Below are positions 18,222 through 26,808 of a DNA stretch of 51,577 nucleotides, piece by piece; the stretch's first letter is position 1; every line of letters starts with the position of its first letter. The notes under the pieces are model-generated. The model was not told where the DNA came from. It did no database searches and saw only the letters and a program-made list of their open reading frames with translations. Location of the stretch: contig JABDGE010000019.1 of assembly GCA_013286235.1 (NCBI GenBank), forward strand, positions 1 through 51,577, given 5' to 3'. This stretch comes from Bacteroidota bacterium (lineage in GTDB: Bacteria; Bacteroidota; Bacteroidia; Sphingobacteriales; Sphingobacteriaceae). Position numbers and translations under genes: made by a program.

Positions 18222-19313
18222 ATGGAGCCATTAAAAATATTTACCCCGACAAAGGTTGGGGCCATCGAAGTTAAGAACAGAATTGCTATGTCGCCGATGA
18301 CGCGCTGCCGTGCTATCGGCAATGTCCCCGGCGATCTGCTTGTTAAATATTACGGGCAGCGCACTGGTGCGGGCCTTATTATTACCGAAGGCACCTCGCC
18401 CTCGCCGAACGGATTGGGTTACGCCCGCATCCCCGGCATATTTAGCGCCGAACAGGTGGCAGGATGGAAAAAAGTAACCGACGCCGTTCATGCCAAAGGC
18501 GGAAAAATTGTGGTGCAGCTGATGCATACCGGCCGCATCAGTCACCCCGATAACCTGCCCGCAGGCGCAAGGATACTGGCCCCCTCTGCTGTAAAGCCGG
18601 CCGGGCAAATGTGGACCGATACCCAACAGATGCAGGATTTCCCGGTGCCTGAAGTCCTGACTGCGGAAGAAGTGCAAAGCACCAAAGCCGAATTTGTTAC
18701 TGCCGCAAAAAATGCTATCGAAGCGGGCTTTGACGGGATAGAGCTGCATGGCGCCAATGGTTACCTGCTGGAGCAGTTTCTGTCGCCCGTGAGCAATGTG
18801 CGTGCCGATAATTACGGCGGCAGTATTGAAAACCGGGCTCGTTTTGTACTGGAAGTGGCAGCCGGCGTTGCCGAAGCAATCGGCGCGGATCGCACCGGCA
18901 TCCGCCTGTCGCCTTACGGTGTGGCGAGCGATATGCCAAATTACCCCGAGATCGACGACACCTACAAATACCTGGCAGCAGAACTGAACAAGATCGGTAT
19001 CGCTTATATCCACCTGGTTGATCACTCCGCTATGGGCGCACCGACTGTACCATTGGCCATCAAAGAAACCATCCGCCACACGTTCAAAAATACCGTGATC
19101 CTGGCTGGCGGCTACGACCTTGAACGCGCCGAAGCTGACCTGGAAAGCGGCCTGGGTGATCTGATCGCCTTTGGACGCCCATTCATCAACAACCCCGACC
19201 TTGTGGAACGCCTCGAAAAGAAATACCCGCTATCGCAGGATCTTAAAGTAGGCCAGTTTTATGCTGCGCCGGTGGAAGATGGGTATTGTGATTACCCGGT
19301 GTATGGGGGGTGA
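18222..19313 (+). CDS. Alkene reductase, old yellow enzyme family
   Basis: A 363-aa FMN-dependent ene-reductase of the NemA/OYE type. TIM-barrel landmarks are MSPMTRCRA, the FMN-binding GKIVVQLMHTGRISHP, catalytic region ELHGANGYLLEQFLSP with NxRxDxYGGS following, and the C-terminal phosphate loop in VILAGGYDLERAE...DLIAFGRPFINNPDLVERL. It reduces activated C=C bonds with NAD(P)H, often for detoxification of electrophiles. Length normal. Monocistronic. Confidence 0.94.
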   Translation: MEPLKIFTPTKVGAIEVKNRIAMSPMTRCRAIGNVPGDLLVKYYGQRTGAGLIITEGTSPSPNGLGYARIPGIFSAEQVAGWKKVTDAVHAKGGKIVVQLMHTGRISHPDNLPAGARILAPSAVKPAGQMWTDTQQMQDFPVPEVLTAEEVQSTKAEFVTAAKNAIEAGFDGIELHGANGYLLEQFLSPVSNVRADNYGGSIENRARFVLEVAAGVAEAIGADRTGIRLSPYGVASDMPNYPEIDDTYKYLAAELNKIGIAYIHLVDHSAMGAPTVPLAIKETIRHTFKNTVILAGGYDLERAEADLESGLGDLIAFGRPFINNPDLVERLEKKYPLSQDLKVGQFYAAPVEDGYCDYPVYGG

Positions 19314-19349
19314 GGGCACTAACTCAATCCAAAAACGCGCTGCGAATTA

Positions 19350-19440
19350 ATATCGAATAATGAATTTTGACCCGATAGCTATCGGGTGTCCAATATCGAA
19401 GTTTGACTTCATCATTCGACATTCAGCATTCGATATTAAA
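19350..19440. repeat. AATATCGAAT-type hairpin repeat with palindrome inside
   Basis: Begins AATATCGAATAATGAATTTT and ends with the inverted ATTCGATATT; a CCCGATAGCTATCGGG palindrome (19371-19386) is nested in it. Related to 7088-7155. Confidence 0.6.
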
Positions 19441-19532
19441 TCCCCTACAAGGCTGGCTGGTTTGGCTGGCCTTTGTTTTTTGCCCGCCTGTTTTCGATAC
19501 ATCAGCGCCGGGTGTTCGATCAATGTTTCTGA

Positions 19533-19867
19533 TTATAAGTCAAAACCTTCTTCTTTGAGGTTTTTTAGGATTTTTTCTTCGTCGACGGTTGAATAATCTG
19601 CTTTGTCATATATTTCAGCGAGTAGTATTTGTTCCCGTTTATACACTACGCAGGTGATAATCCTTGCGCCGCCTGATTTGCCTCGCCCCTTGCTGGTAAT
19701 TCTCAGCCTTACCTTATACATGTTATGGCTTAAAGGCGTACCCATTTCGGGATCCTTAGCCAATTCAATTAAAAAATTAGACAAATCTGCTTTAAAGATG
19801 GATACTTTTTCGCCAACGCCTTGGCTCCGCGCTTAAACGTATCACTGTATAGAATATCATAACTCAT
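19533..19867 (-). pseudogene. RelE/ParE-type toxin, split by a -1 frameshift
   Basis: From the ATG (complement 19865-19867) frame 0 reads MSYDILYSDTFKRGAKALAK, KYPSLK, then six wrong codons and a stop at 19769-19771. One base back, the frame continues ADLSNFLIELAKDPEMGTPL...YKVRLRITSKGRGKSGGARIITCVVY, the conserved body of a RelE-like toxin, to 19533. Joined at the shift the protein is about 111 aa, the normal family length. The joint is exactly T TTA AAG (19790-19796), which also fits a -1 slippery heptamer. Either a single A was lost from an A4 run (mutation or sequencing error) or the shift is used. Its start overlaps the antitoxin stop by 11 nt. Confidence 0.8.
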
Positions 19868-20078
19868 CCAGCAATCCGGCTATAGGGTGGGTTTTGAGTT
19901 TTCCCTGTTCAAATAGCTTAGCATCGTTGAAAGCTTGTTTATAGCGAAGCAATAATTCAGCTTCCTGTAGTTTATGTTTCAGTTCCTCGCGCTCCCGGTT
20001 CAGTGCGTCCCATTCTTCGTAAGGAACCAGTACGGTGGTCTTTTGCCCTTTTGAATTGGTTACAATTTGTACGCTCAT
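19857..20078 (-). CDS. Phd/YefM-like antitoxin
   Basis: A 73-aa protein: VQIVTNSKGQKTTVLVPYEEWDAL looks like the N-terminal DNA-binding half of Phd/YefM-type antitoxins, followed by a charged helix (REREELKHKLQEAELLLRY) and a toxin-binding tail ending GLLDEL. It should repress its own operon and neutralise the toxin encoded next to it. The stop lies inside the toxin start (11-nt overlap), which supports translational coupling. Confidence 0.8.
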   Translation of the reverse strand: MSVQIVTNSKGQKTTVLVPYEEWDALNREREELKHKLQEAELLLRYKQAFNDAKLFEQGKLKTHPIAGLLDEL

Positions 20079-20382
20079 TGTTCAAATTTACGGAAAAAAT
20101 ATACTAATTCACAAAACCGATTAGCGGCCCCCGCCTGGAAAGCGACCTGGCCGACTTCTCGTCCCCAGGGTCTCGCGCAGCGGATCCTGCGATGGATCGG
20201 CACTTCTCTCTGTGATGTACAACCCGAAGTACTCCACCCGCTACCAGGGAAACAATCTTAGATACTTTGGTATATGATTTTTTATTCCCTTATTTTTGTT
20301 AAACAGCATTTGTACATCAAAAACGGCTTATGCCTATTTAACAAAAAAATACTGCAAAAATCCAAATAACGCCTATATGCAA
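20079..20382. other. Gene-free stretch upstream of the DUF2683-like ORF
   Basis: 20155-20200 carries the dispersed CCAGGGTCTCGCGCAG...CCTGCGATGGAT repeat. The rest is AT-rich and shows no convincing ORF; it may hold the antitoxin promoter at its left end. Confidence 0.5.
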
Positions 20383-20592
20383 ATGTAAAACATATTTATT
20401 GCCCACCCTGTCAATGCCGAACAGGTGACCGCCCTTAAAGCTGTTTTAAAAGCCCTTAAAATCAAGTTTGAAACAACTACGGCTGAAACCCCTTACAACC
20501 AAGGATTTGTAGATAACATATTACAGGGGGACGAAGATTTTAAGGCAGGAAAAGGTAAAAAAATAACCGTGGAAGAGCTGAACAGCTTATAG
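20383..20592 (+). pseudogene. DUF2683-like small protein with stop at codon 2
   Basis: ATG at 20383 is followed at once by TAA, after which the frame stays open: NIFIAHPVNAEQVTALKAVL, KALKIKFETTTAETPYNQGF, VDNILQGDEDFKAGKGKKIT, VEELNSL. This resembles the DUF2683 family of Bacteroidota (HPENAEQ...ALKIKFE...), often paired with RelE-like toxins. A single AAA to TAA change would explain it; otherwise a rare start codon such as ATT or GTG (20425) would be needed. No toxin gene follows, so it is also an orphan. Confidence 0.6.
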
Positions 20593-20695
20593 AAATAATA
20601 TACCTGCCGAAGCGGTCAAACTTCCAACTGTTACTGCCACTTAACGCTATTTTAGGTTTCCCTATCTTCTTTATTGCATGCCGAATCCATTCACA

Positions 20696-21940
20696 ATGAA
20701 ATACACCCTGCCCAACTTCAAATACCGCCTGGTACTTGCCGGTGTCCTAATGTTTGTTTCGAACATTACACTCGCCCAAATTAATTTGTCGATTACCGGC
20801 CTTGTAATATCGGCTAAAGGTGAATTGCCGCTTGAAGGGGTAAATGTTTCTATTGAAAACAAAGGGATCGGATCCGCTACCAACAGCGACGGTAAGTTTA
20901 TCCTGGTTTTGCATATTACCGTCAACCCGACCGATTCTTTGACCTTTTCATGCATCGGTTACGAAACCAAAAGAGTGGGTGTTATCGATGCCTCGGTCAA
21001 CAAAAGTTTAACCGTCAAACTCGAAACGTCAGTAACCAACCTGGCCGAGGTAAACGTTAAGCCTGTATCACTTAAATCCTTATTGGACAGTATAATTGAT
21101 CATAATACTAAGTTATTTGTTTCCCCGGCTGAGTTGAAAGGATATTACCGGGAACTGGCTTATACCGATACAAAATGTACCGAATTTTCTGACGCGTTGT
21201 GCAGCTACTATTTCGACCGCACTTCGGCACCCGATGGACAGTTTAAAATAGCTGCATCGAGATGCTTAGAAGCAAAAGAACCAAAATATGACCGCCATAA
21301 TTTCGAAGCGATGCTGCCGTCTTTTATTCGTCCGAATGCGGCATTCCAGTATGCAATGCTAAAGCACCTGGTGGAAAAGTTTTTCCCTGACAAAACTATT
21401 GCTAATTATGATTACATCATTGAACAAACAAACGCTGAAAGCGAGGGGGATTTGAAAATTGTTATTTCGCCGAAACCATCTGACCAGGAGGATTATTACC
21501 AATTGGTTTTATTTTTAACGAATGACCTCACCCTGATATCCCTTCGCATGGACGTCCCTGAAAAGCTCGCTGCACGAATAGAGGAAAAAAGCTTCCTGGG
21601 CTTACATGCACGGGTTACTAAACTCAATATCAGCGTAAATTATTCAGCCCTGGCCGGCTCTATATACCCGGGCTATTATAATATGTCATTTTCTTATTAC
21701 CTGCGCGGCAAATTTATGGGCGTAACTTTTAACCAGACAGACGATAACAAAACCGAGTTTGTAGTAACTGAAGTTAGTAAGGGAGGCAATGCTAAGCCGT
21801 TTGAAAGAAAGGCGGTTTATAAAAAAGGAAATCTTTGCGATAACGGTACAGCTATCACTAATGACTTACTTAAAAACTGTACGATCATTAAACTCAGCCA
21901 AAAGGATAGCGTGGAGGTGAAGGGGTTTGTGGGGAAGTGA
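20696..21940 (+). CDS. Secreted protein with carboxypeptidase-like regulatory domain
   Basis: About 414 residues. A signal peptide (YRLVLAGVLMFVSNITLAQ) is followed by a CarboxypepD_reg-like beta-sandwich: ITGLVISAKGELPLEGVNVS, NSDGKFILVL, SCIGYETKRV, the pattern found at the N-terminus of many Bacteroidota outer-membrane proteins. The remaining 300 residues are not TonB-receptor-like and I do not recognise a catalytic motif; two Cys pairs occur. Probably periplasmic or surface-associated. The ATG at 20678 adds MPNPFT. Confidence 0.8.
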   Translation: MKYTLPNFKYRLVLAGVLMFVSNITLAQINLSITGLVISAKGELPLEGVNVSIENKGIGSATNSDGKFILVLHITVNPTDSLTFSCIGYETKRVGVIDASVNKSLTVKLETSVTNLAEVNVKPVSLKSLLDSIIDHNTKLFVSPAELKGYYRELAYTDTKCTEFSDALCSYYFDRTSAPDGQFKIAASRCLEAKEPKYDRHNFEAMLPSFIRPNAAFQYAMLKHLVEKFFPDKTIANYDYIIEQTNAESEGDLKIVISPKPSDQEDYYQLVLFLTNDLTLISLRMDVPEKLAARIEEKSFLGLHARVTKLNISVNYSALAGSIYPGYYNMSFSYYLRGKFMGVTFNQTDDNKTEFVVTEVSKGGNAKPFERKAVYKKGNLCDNGTAITNDLLKNCTIIKLSQKDSVEVKGFVGK

Positions 21941-22107
21941 GTGGTGGTGTTGGCCGGGGGAGATACCTGCCCTGCGATCGTTATTGCCGGATCAAATCTT
22001 CAGCCTTTTCCTTAGCAGGTTGTCAGGGGTCTTCTTTGTTCCGGGCACAGGCAAGGCCCACCTTGCAAAAAATAGTAACGACCCGCTAAATTCGTCCAAA
22101 AAAAAAG

Positions 22108-22256
22108 TCATCCCGAACTTGTTTCGGGACCCCACGGGACATTCACGCCATGCTTTTACGCTAACGCATTACCGCTGGACATTCACGCCATGCATTTTCG
22201 CTAATGCATTACCGCTGGACATTCACGCCAAGCTTTTACGCCAGTGCACAGGTACC
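22108..22256 (+). repeat. GACATTCACGCC repeat, three 40-bp units
   Basis: Starts with GTCATCCCGAACTTGTTTCG and continues as about three units of 40 bp each beginning GGACATTCACGCCA (22137, 22177, 22217). Related elements in the opposite orientation are at 33.28-33.41, 36.00-36.12 and 40.24-40.38 kb. ORFs across it are repeat translations. Confidence 0.75.
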
Positions 22257-22260
22257 GCCA

Positions 22261-22502
22261 TTAGGGCACAACTTGTTTGATGATCGTGTCCTCGATGTTA
22301 ACCGGCATATCATTTTCATCCATGATGATCTTCACCCGCACCAAATATTGCTCCCTGCAGGCAGCTCCTTATGGTAATATTCCCCATCGCCTTCATATCT
22401 CGCATAAAAAGGATTGCCTAATTCAAACGCACGCTGGCGGCCCAGTTCATGAATGTTATTGATATTGGTTAATAACCGGTCTACCCGGGCTGATCGTTTC
22501 AT
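22261..22502 (-). pseudogene. Small conserved-looking gene broken by one base
   Basis: From ATG (complement 22500-22502) frame 0 reads MKRSARVDRLLTNINNIHEL, GRQRAFELGNPFYARYEGDG, EYYHKELPA, then stops soon after. The adjacent frame continues REQYLVRVKIIMDENDMPVN, IEDTIIKQVVP and a TAA at 22261. Total length is 242 nt, one base short of a multiple of 3, so one lost base near 22352 restores about 80 residues of clean protein. I do not know its function. Confidence 0.6.
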
Positions 22503-22974
22503 AAAGTAAAGATAGTCATTTCAAAAACTTATGCCAATTAACAATATATCGGGATAGGCTATGAGAGATATGAGAAGCATTTGCGCGCTCGATTCGCGCC
22601 AGATCGGGAGGCAGAGCGAGGAGGCTTAAGCGTAAACCTCCCAGGCAGAAGCGTTTGCGTTTGGCCGGGATTTCATTCGCGCCAGAACGGAGATTACTTG
22701 TCATAGGGGTGAATGTTTACGCGCAAGTAGCTATACCCCGGCACGAAGCCACCGCGTTGGCCTTTGCTCCTCATTCGCGCCAGATCGGGGGCATTTGTTC
22801 GGCTAAAAAATTTCATGATATATTTCGCTCGGTTTCTTCGAAAAAATTATTATTTGTTAAAATAAAATATTTTTCATTAATTTATATTTTAACCAGCATA
22901 CCAAAGACTTATCAACAACATCCGTTCAAATGAAATAACCGAACCCATTCCTATCAAGTTATAAACTTACAATT
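22503..22974. other. Gene-free left flank of the accessory island
   Basis: Holds three direct copies of ATTCGCGCCAGATCGGG (at 22592, 22675 with changes, and 22773) spaced 83 and 98 nt. After about 22805 the base composition turns AT-rich and stays so through the operon. The 22850-22974 stretch must hold the promoter of the four-gene operon; candidate -7 boxes such as TATATTTT occur but spacing to a TTG box is poor. Confidence 0.55.
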
Positions 22975-24306
22975 ATGATTAGGTGCAGACATCAAATTGA
23001 CACGAAATTGGTTACGTTTTTTATTTCTGAAAATAAATTCGATACAGAGATAAACGAGGCGTTAATCAATTGGTATACATCTTTAGAAGACAAAAATCAT
23101 CAAAATTCGAGAAAAAGCGCGATTGAATTCTTGAAAATTCTATCTCGTAAGGTATTAACTGAAATTGACTATCCATTAAACGAAAGGGAAAAGCTAGTAA
23201 AGATTTTTGATCCATTAGAATTAGTTCTAAGAACAGCGTTGTCAATTAAACAACCTGGGGAAGGTCAACATTATGTAAGAGATCACTTGAGTCATACTGT
23301 TAGGAACGTATTGTTCACGAATTTTTTACTTAAAAAATACGATCCGGAAAACTATTCCAGTTTAAGGATGCAATTATTTATTACAGCGATTTTTCATGAT
23401 TTAGCTTATCCAATTGAAAAAATAAAAGCAGTAGCAAAAAAAATCGGCGGCTCAACGTTTACAGAGTTATTAAATTCTAAAGGAGAAATTGAGATTGAAT
23501 TGGAAAACCCGCATGACTTACTAGAAGTACTTAACTATTTCGGAAAGTTGATAGGAGACTTGATTAAAGAGCAAGAACATGCTGACGATGATTTGAAAGA
23601 AAAATTACAAATAAGAGTAAAAAAAATTGAATTAATATACAGGAAAATTGTAAGTGAGGCAATCGCCGGAAAAGGGCTATTTGATGCGTCGCATTCGATT
23701 TCGTCTGTAGTTTTGTTTCTAATGCCAATTATAAAATATTGGCAAAATTCGAGATCGTACCATGAAATTAATTTGGATAGCATAGCGGATATCTGCCTAG
23801 CGATGGCATATCATGACAGGATTAACTTAGTTCAGGAAATTACCGAATTTAAAATTCCATTGATATTAAAAGTTATGCGGCTAGCTGATGAGCTTCAAGA
23901 ATGGGATAGAGAAAGTGATTCTTTCATTTTGGATGCTACAATCGAAAAAGACATTTCTGCTGTGTTGTCGTTTAAATTAATAATGAGAGATAAAACAAAA
24001 AGCGAAGAAAATAACGAGTGCAAAGCCGAGTATTTCTTACCTGACAAAATAAATGGCATCTTACCCATTGTCACAGACGATGAAAAAATAAAACTTTATA
24101 TAGAATTCCCTAGAAAAATAGACAAAGATAAAGTGGTTGCAAGGTTTGAAAAAAAAGTAGCAGAACCTTTTGCTGCCGGCCCAATTAAGTTGAATTACGA
24201 ATTTACGGGTCACGAAAAAGGGAACAAAATCGAAATCGTTTTTCACAATAGAATGGCAACCTTACAAATTAAAAAAAGCACAAGTGATGGAGCTGGAATT
24301 AATTAA
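22975..24306 (+). CDS. HD-domain protein 1 of a four-gene HD-HD-X-HerA operon
   Basis: 443 residues, AT-rich gene. Candidate HD metal ligands occur in order: H104/H107 in RDHLSH, H141-D142 in AIFHDLAYP, H240 in DASHSISS, H280 in AMAYHDR and D305 in RLADELQEWDR. That H...HD...H...H...D layout is typical of HD-superfamily phosphohydrolases with one or two metals. The LADELQEWDR ending recalls HD domains found in bacterial conflict-type loci. The N-terminal 80 and C-terminal 120 residues are unassigned. First gene of the operon; its end overlaps HD gene 2 by 20 nt, so translation is probably coupled. Substrate unknown; nucleotide or oligonucleotide is an inference. Confidence 0.75.
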   Translation: MIRCRHQIDTKLVTFFISENKFDTEINEALINWYTSLEDKNHQNSRKSAIEFLKILSRKVLTEIDYPLNEREKLVKIFDPLELVLRTALSIKQPGEGQHYVRDHLSHTVRNVLFTNFLLKKYDPENYSSLRMQLFITAIFHDLAYPIEKIKAVAKKIGGSTFTELLNSKGEIEIELENPHDLLEVLNYFGKLIGDLIKEQEHADDDLKEKLQIRVKKIELIYRKIVSEAIAGKGLFDASHSISSVVLFLMPIIKYWQNSRSYHEINLDSIADICLAMAYHDRINLVQEITEFKIPLILKVMRLADELQEWDRESDSFILDATIEKDISAVLSFKLIMRDKTKSEENNECKAEYFLPDKINGILPIVTDDEKIKLYIEFPRKIDKDKVVARFEKKVAEPFAAGPIKLNYEFTGHEKGNKIEIVFHNRMATLQIKKSTSDGAGIN

Positions 24307-25762
24307 GAAGAAGTTAGATGACGAATTCCTGGCAGCTAGGGATTTGTTAAAAATCTCGACAAAAGGTATTTACGAAGGAAAAATAGCCGATGATATTGCG
24401 GACATTCTAAATACTAAGCCACTTCAAGCTTTGGAACATAGATTGCAGCTGGGTTTGGTTTACAATGTATTAGGCGAAGAAAAGGGTAAACATACCAGAT
24501 TTGACCACACCATCGGCGTTGTGGCAAAATGCATTGTAACTGCCGATTTGATTAATCAAAACACGATAAATAAAGCACTTCAATTAAGTGAGGTCGACGT
24601 TAGGGAGCTAGCTGTAGCTGCATGTTTACATGACTGTGGGCATTTTCCAATTTCTCATGCGACAGAACGGGCCTTTTTGACTGCGAAGGACCTTTCTAAA
24701 GGCGCATCTCATGAAGAACGAATACTTCCTTTAATTGTAAGTAGAAACTCCTACTTTCAAGAAGTTAGGGAAACAATTTTTTCTTGGGGGGATGAGTACG
24801 ACGAAGACACGTTCTACCGTATCGCCTGTATTATTAGTCCCGCAAAAGGTGAAGAGTACATTAAAAGTAAAAGCAGCTTTCGGAGGCCGAAAAGAGCTAT
24901 ACAGCAACTTTTGGTTTCCGATATCGATATGGATAGATTAGACTATATAATCCGGGATGCATATGAGCTTAACTATCTGCCGGTAAAATTAATTTGCGAT
25001 AAAATAATTCATTTTGTAAACGGGCTAACATTAGAAAGATATAAATCTTTAATTGAGATAAAAAATGAAGACAATGTTGAGCTGTGCCTTTCATCTGAAT
25101 CAAAAGACAGTGTTTTTTATTTGTTAGTTTCACGTGTACTACTCTACAAATATGTTTACTTTTCGGAAAAAGTTCGGCGTTTTGAGGCAATTTTAACGTA
25201 TTTGGTGGGGACGTTGATAGAAAAACAAATTGCATTTGAACCTCTAAAATTGATGGCGATGTCCGACGACGAATTCATACAAACATATTTAGCTGAACTC
25301 GTTAAATATGTAGAAGGCCAAGATACTGATCGTGATCATTTGACAAATAAATATGTTAATGTATTGAGATTTGATAAAGTTGTGCGATTTCGAAAATTGG
25401 AGTCGATATATGATTATAATATTGTTAATCCCAGACTACGCGAAGAGTTTAAGAAAAACATAGGTAAAAGGAGCTATATCGATAATTTGCGATCATACTT
25501 GTTTTCTAAATCTACCGGTCCACAACGCCTCGAACAGGAGGATATTCTGCTTGATATCTTTCAATTAAGAACGGGGGGCGGCGAACTTTTAGTTGAAGAA
25601 GAAGATGGTGGGTTTCGGACGTTAAATCATTATATGAATGGGAGCAATATGCATCGTCTATGCTCGGAAAATAGGTTAGATGTCTATATGAAATCGGACT
25701 TAAGTGATCGAAAAAAACAATTTGTAAAGGATGAATTAAAAGCATTTTTTAAAGTAATTTGA
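24287..25762 (+). CDS. HD-domain protein 2, SAMHD1/dGTPase-like phosphohydrolase
   Basis: 491 residues. The motifs TRFDHTIGV (about 70-78), ACLHDCGHFPISH (about 112-124) and DIDMDRLDYIIRDA (about 212-225) are the H, HD and D signatures of the SAMHD1/dGTP triphosphohydrolase branch, where a His pair after HD (HDxGHxxxSH) is typical. Family members strip triphosphate from dNTPs; some deplete dNTPs during phage or viral infection. The C-terminal half (from about 300) is unassigned. The ATG at 24287 is used; GTG at 24284 is the alternative. It overlaps HD gene 1 and ends 1 nt before the next gene. Confidence 0.82.
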   Translation: MELELIKKKLDDEFLAARDLLKISTKGIYEGKIADDIADILNTKPLQALEHRLQLGLVYNVLGEEKGKHTRFDHTIGVVAKCIVTADLINQNTINKALQLSEVDVRELAVAACLHDCGHFPISHATERAFLTAKDLSKGASHEERILPLIVSRNSYFQEVRETIFSWGDEYDEDTFYRIACIISPAKGEEYIKSKSSFRRPKRAIQQLLVSDIDMDRLDYIIRDAYELNYLPVKLICDKIIHFVNGLTLERYKSLIEIKNEDNVELCLSSESKDSVFYLLVSRVLLYKYVYFSEKVRRFEAILTYLVGTLIEKQIAFEPLKLMAMSDDEFIQTYLAELVKYVEGQDTDRDHLTNKYVNVLRFDKVVRFRKLESIYDYNIVNPRLREEFKKNIGKRSYIDNLRSYLFSKSTGPQRLEQEDILLDIFQLRTGGGELLVEEEDGGFRTLNHYMNGSNMHRLCSENRLDVYMKSDLSDRKKQFVKDELKAFFKVI

Positions 25763-25763
25763 T

Positions 25764-26807
25764 ATGGATTATTCACAACTAGAACTCTTTCAAGAGCTAA
25801 ATGACTATGAAAATAAAATATTTGAAAGAGCAAAAAAGCTAAAGCTCATTGTCACAAATGCATACTCAAAAATAAAACTAGCTGAGCTCAAAGATGATAT
25901 CCAGCAAAATTATGCAGTTCTAAACGTTACAGTAAAAATCCAGCATATTCGCGAGGGTGACCCAGAAAGCCAGCCAAACAGCCCAAAAATGTTTATTTGG
26001 CAATTTGCGCCAACCATTAGTCTGTTGGTTAACGAGCAACAAACACTAGTAGTTGCCGCGAACAATAGCTTGAAAAACACGTCTGCAAAGATAATACCGC
26101 AGTGGATAAACTCTTTATTTACTACAGACAGTTTTTCTAAGGGAATGTTCAAACAGCTTGCAAAACAATGCTATATCTTGAATTTGCTAATCGACGTGTT
26201 TTCTGATGAACAAGTCTTTGCAACAATTGTGGAAAAGATTGGCGACAAAGATTTGTTAATAAATATGGATAGTAAAATATTTGCCAGAATTAGAAACGAA
26301 CCCACTTCAATGTTTGAACGCGACGTAATTAATAAGGTCAAAAATCTTTTTTTTAAATTGAAAGGTTTCCAAAAAGAAAACTGGTTCATGGTGGGGCATT
26401 ATGAAGATTTTGTTGATGACTCCGACTTATTAGGCAGCCTTGACCAAAATGATTATATCAAAAAGGAAATCGACAATACTGTTGGGTTGCAAAAAAATGG
26501 CCATAGTCTCACATCTTTGTATCAAAATGATTACCTCTTTCTCAATAATGCGGAGTTTGTTAACGAAACGCCAAATACTGACGATTGGGATTGTAAATAT
26601 GTGATGTCACCGAAAATTATTAATTCTACATTTGAGGCAATTGATGATAAAAAATTGAATCAGGTAGTCGGGGGACAGATTAACGAGATATTTTGTTATC
26701 AAAAGTATGGGGGAGAGCATTTTATTCGAAAAGAAATAGTATTCCCGAAAAAAAATTTGTCCATAGAAAAATTTGAAGAAATACTTAATGTAAGTCAAAA
26801 AACGTAA
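25764..26807 (+). CDS. Unknown protein between HD gene 2 and herA-like gene
   Basis: I do not recognise this 347-aa protein. It has no signal peptide, no membrane helix and no clear nuclease or ATPase motif. A long helical N-terminus (FQELNDYENKIFERAKKLKL) is followed by a mixed alpha/beta part with VLNVTVKIQHI and FIWQFAPTISLLVN strands. In classical archaeal loci the nuclease NurA is encoded next to HerA, and this gene occupies that position, but I see no NurA-type DGS motif. Start 1 nt after HD gene 2 and stop 1 nt before the ATPase gene, so it is an integral part of the operon. Confidence 0.7.
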   Translation: MDYSQLELFQELNDYENKIFERAKKLKLIVTNAYSKIKLAELKDDIQQNYAVLNVTVKIQHIREGDPESQPNSPKMFIWQFAPTISLLVNEQQTLVVAANNSLKNTSAKIIPQWINSLFTTDSFSKGMFKQLAKQCYILNLLIDVFSDEQVFATIVEKIGDKDLLINMDSKIFARIRNEPTSMFERDVINKVKNLFFKLKGFQKENWFMVGHYEDFVDDSDLLGSLDQNDYIKKEIDNTVGLQKNGHSLTSLYQNDYLFLNNAEFVNETPNTDDWDCKYVMSPKIINSTFEAIDDKKLNQVVGGQINEIFCYQKYGGEHFIRKEIVFPKKNLSIEKFEEILNVSQKT

Positions 26808-26808
26808 A

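Noticed and set aside
21927..22280. 117-aa ORF after the regulatory-domain protein
   Set aside because: It is mostly the 40-bp repeat in translation.
25764..26807. Calling the unknown operon gene NurA
   Set aside because: Position fits, but no DGS-type NurA motif or other nuclease signature is visible.
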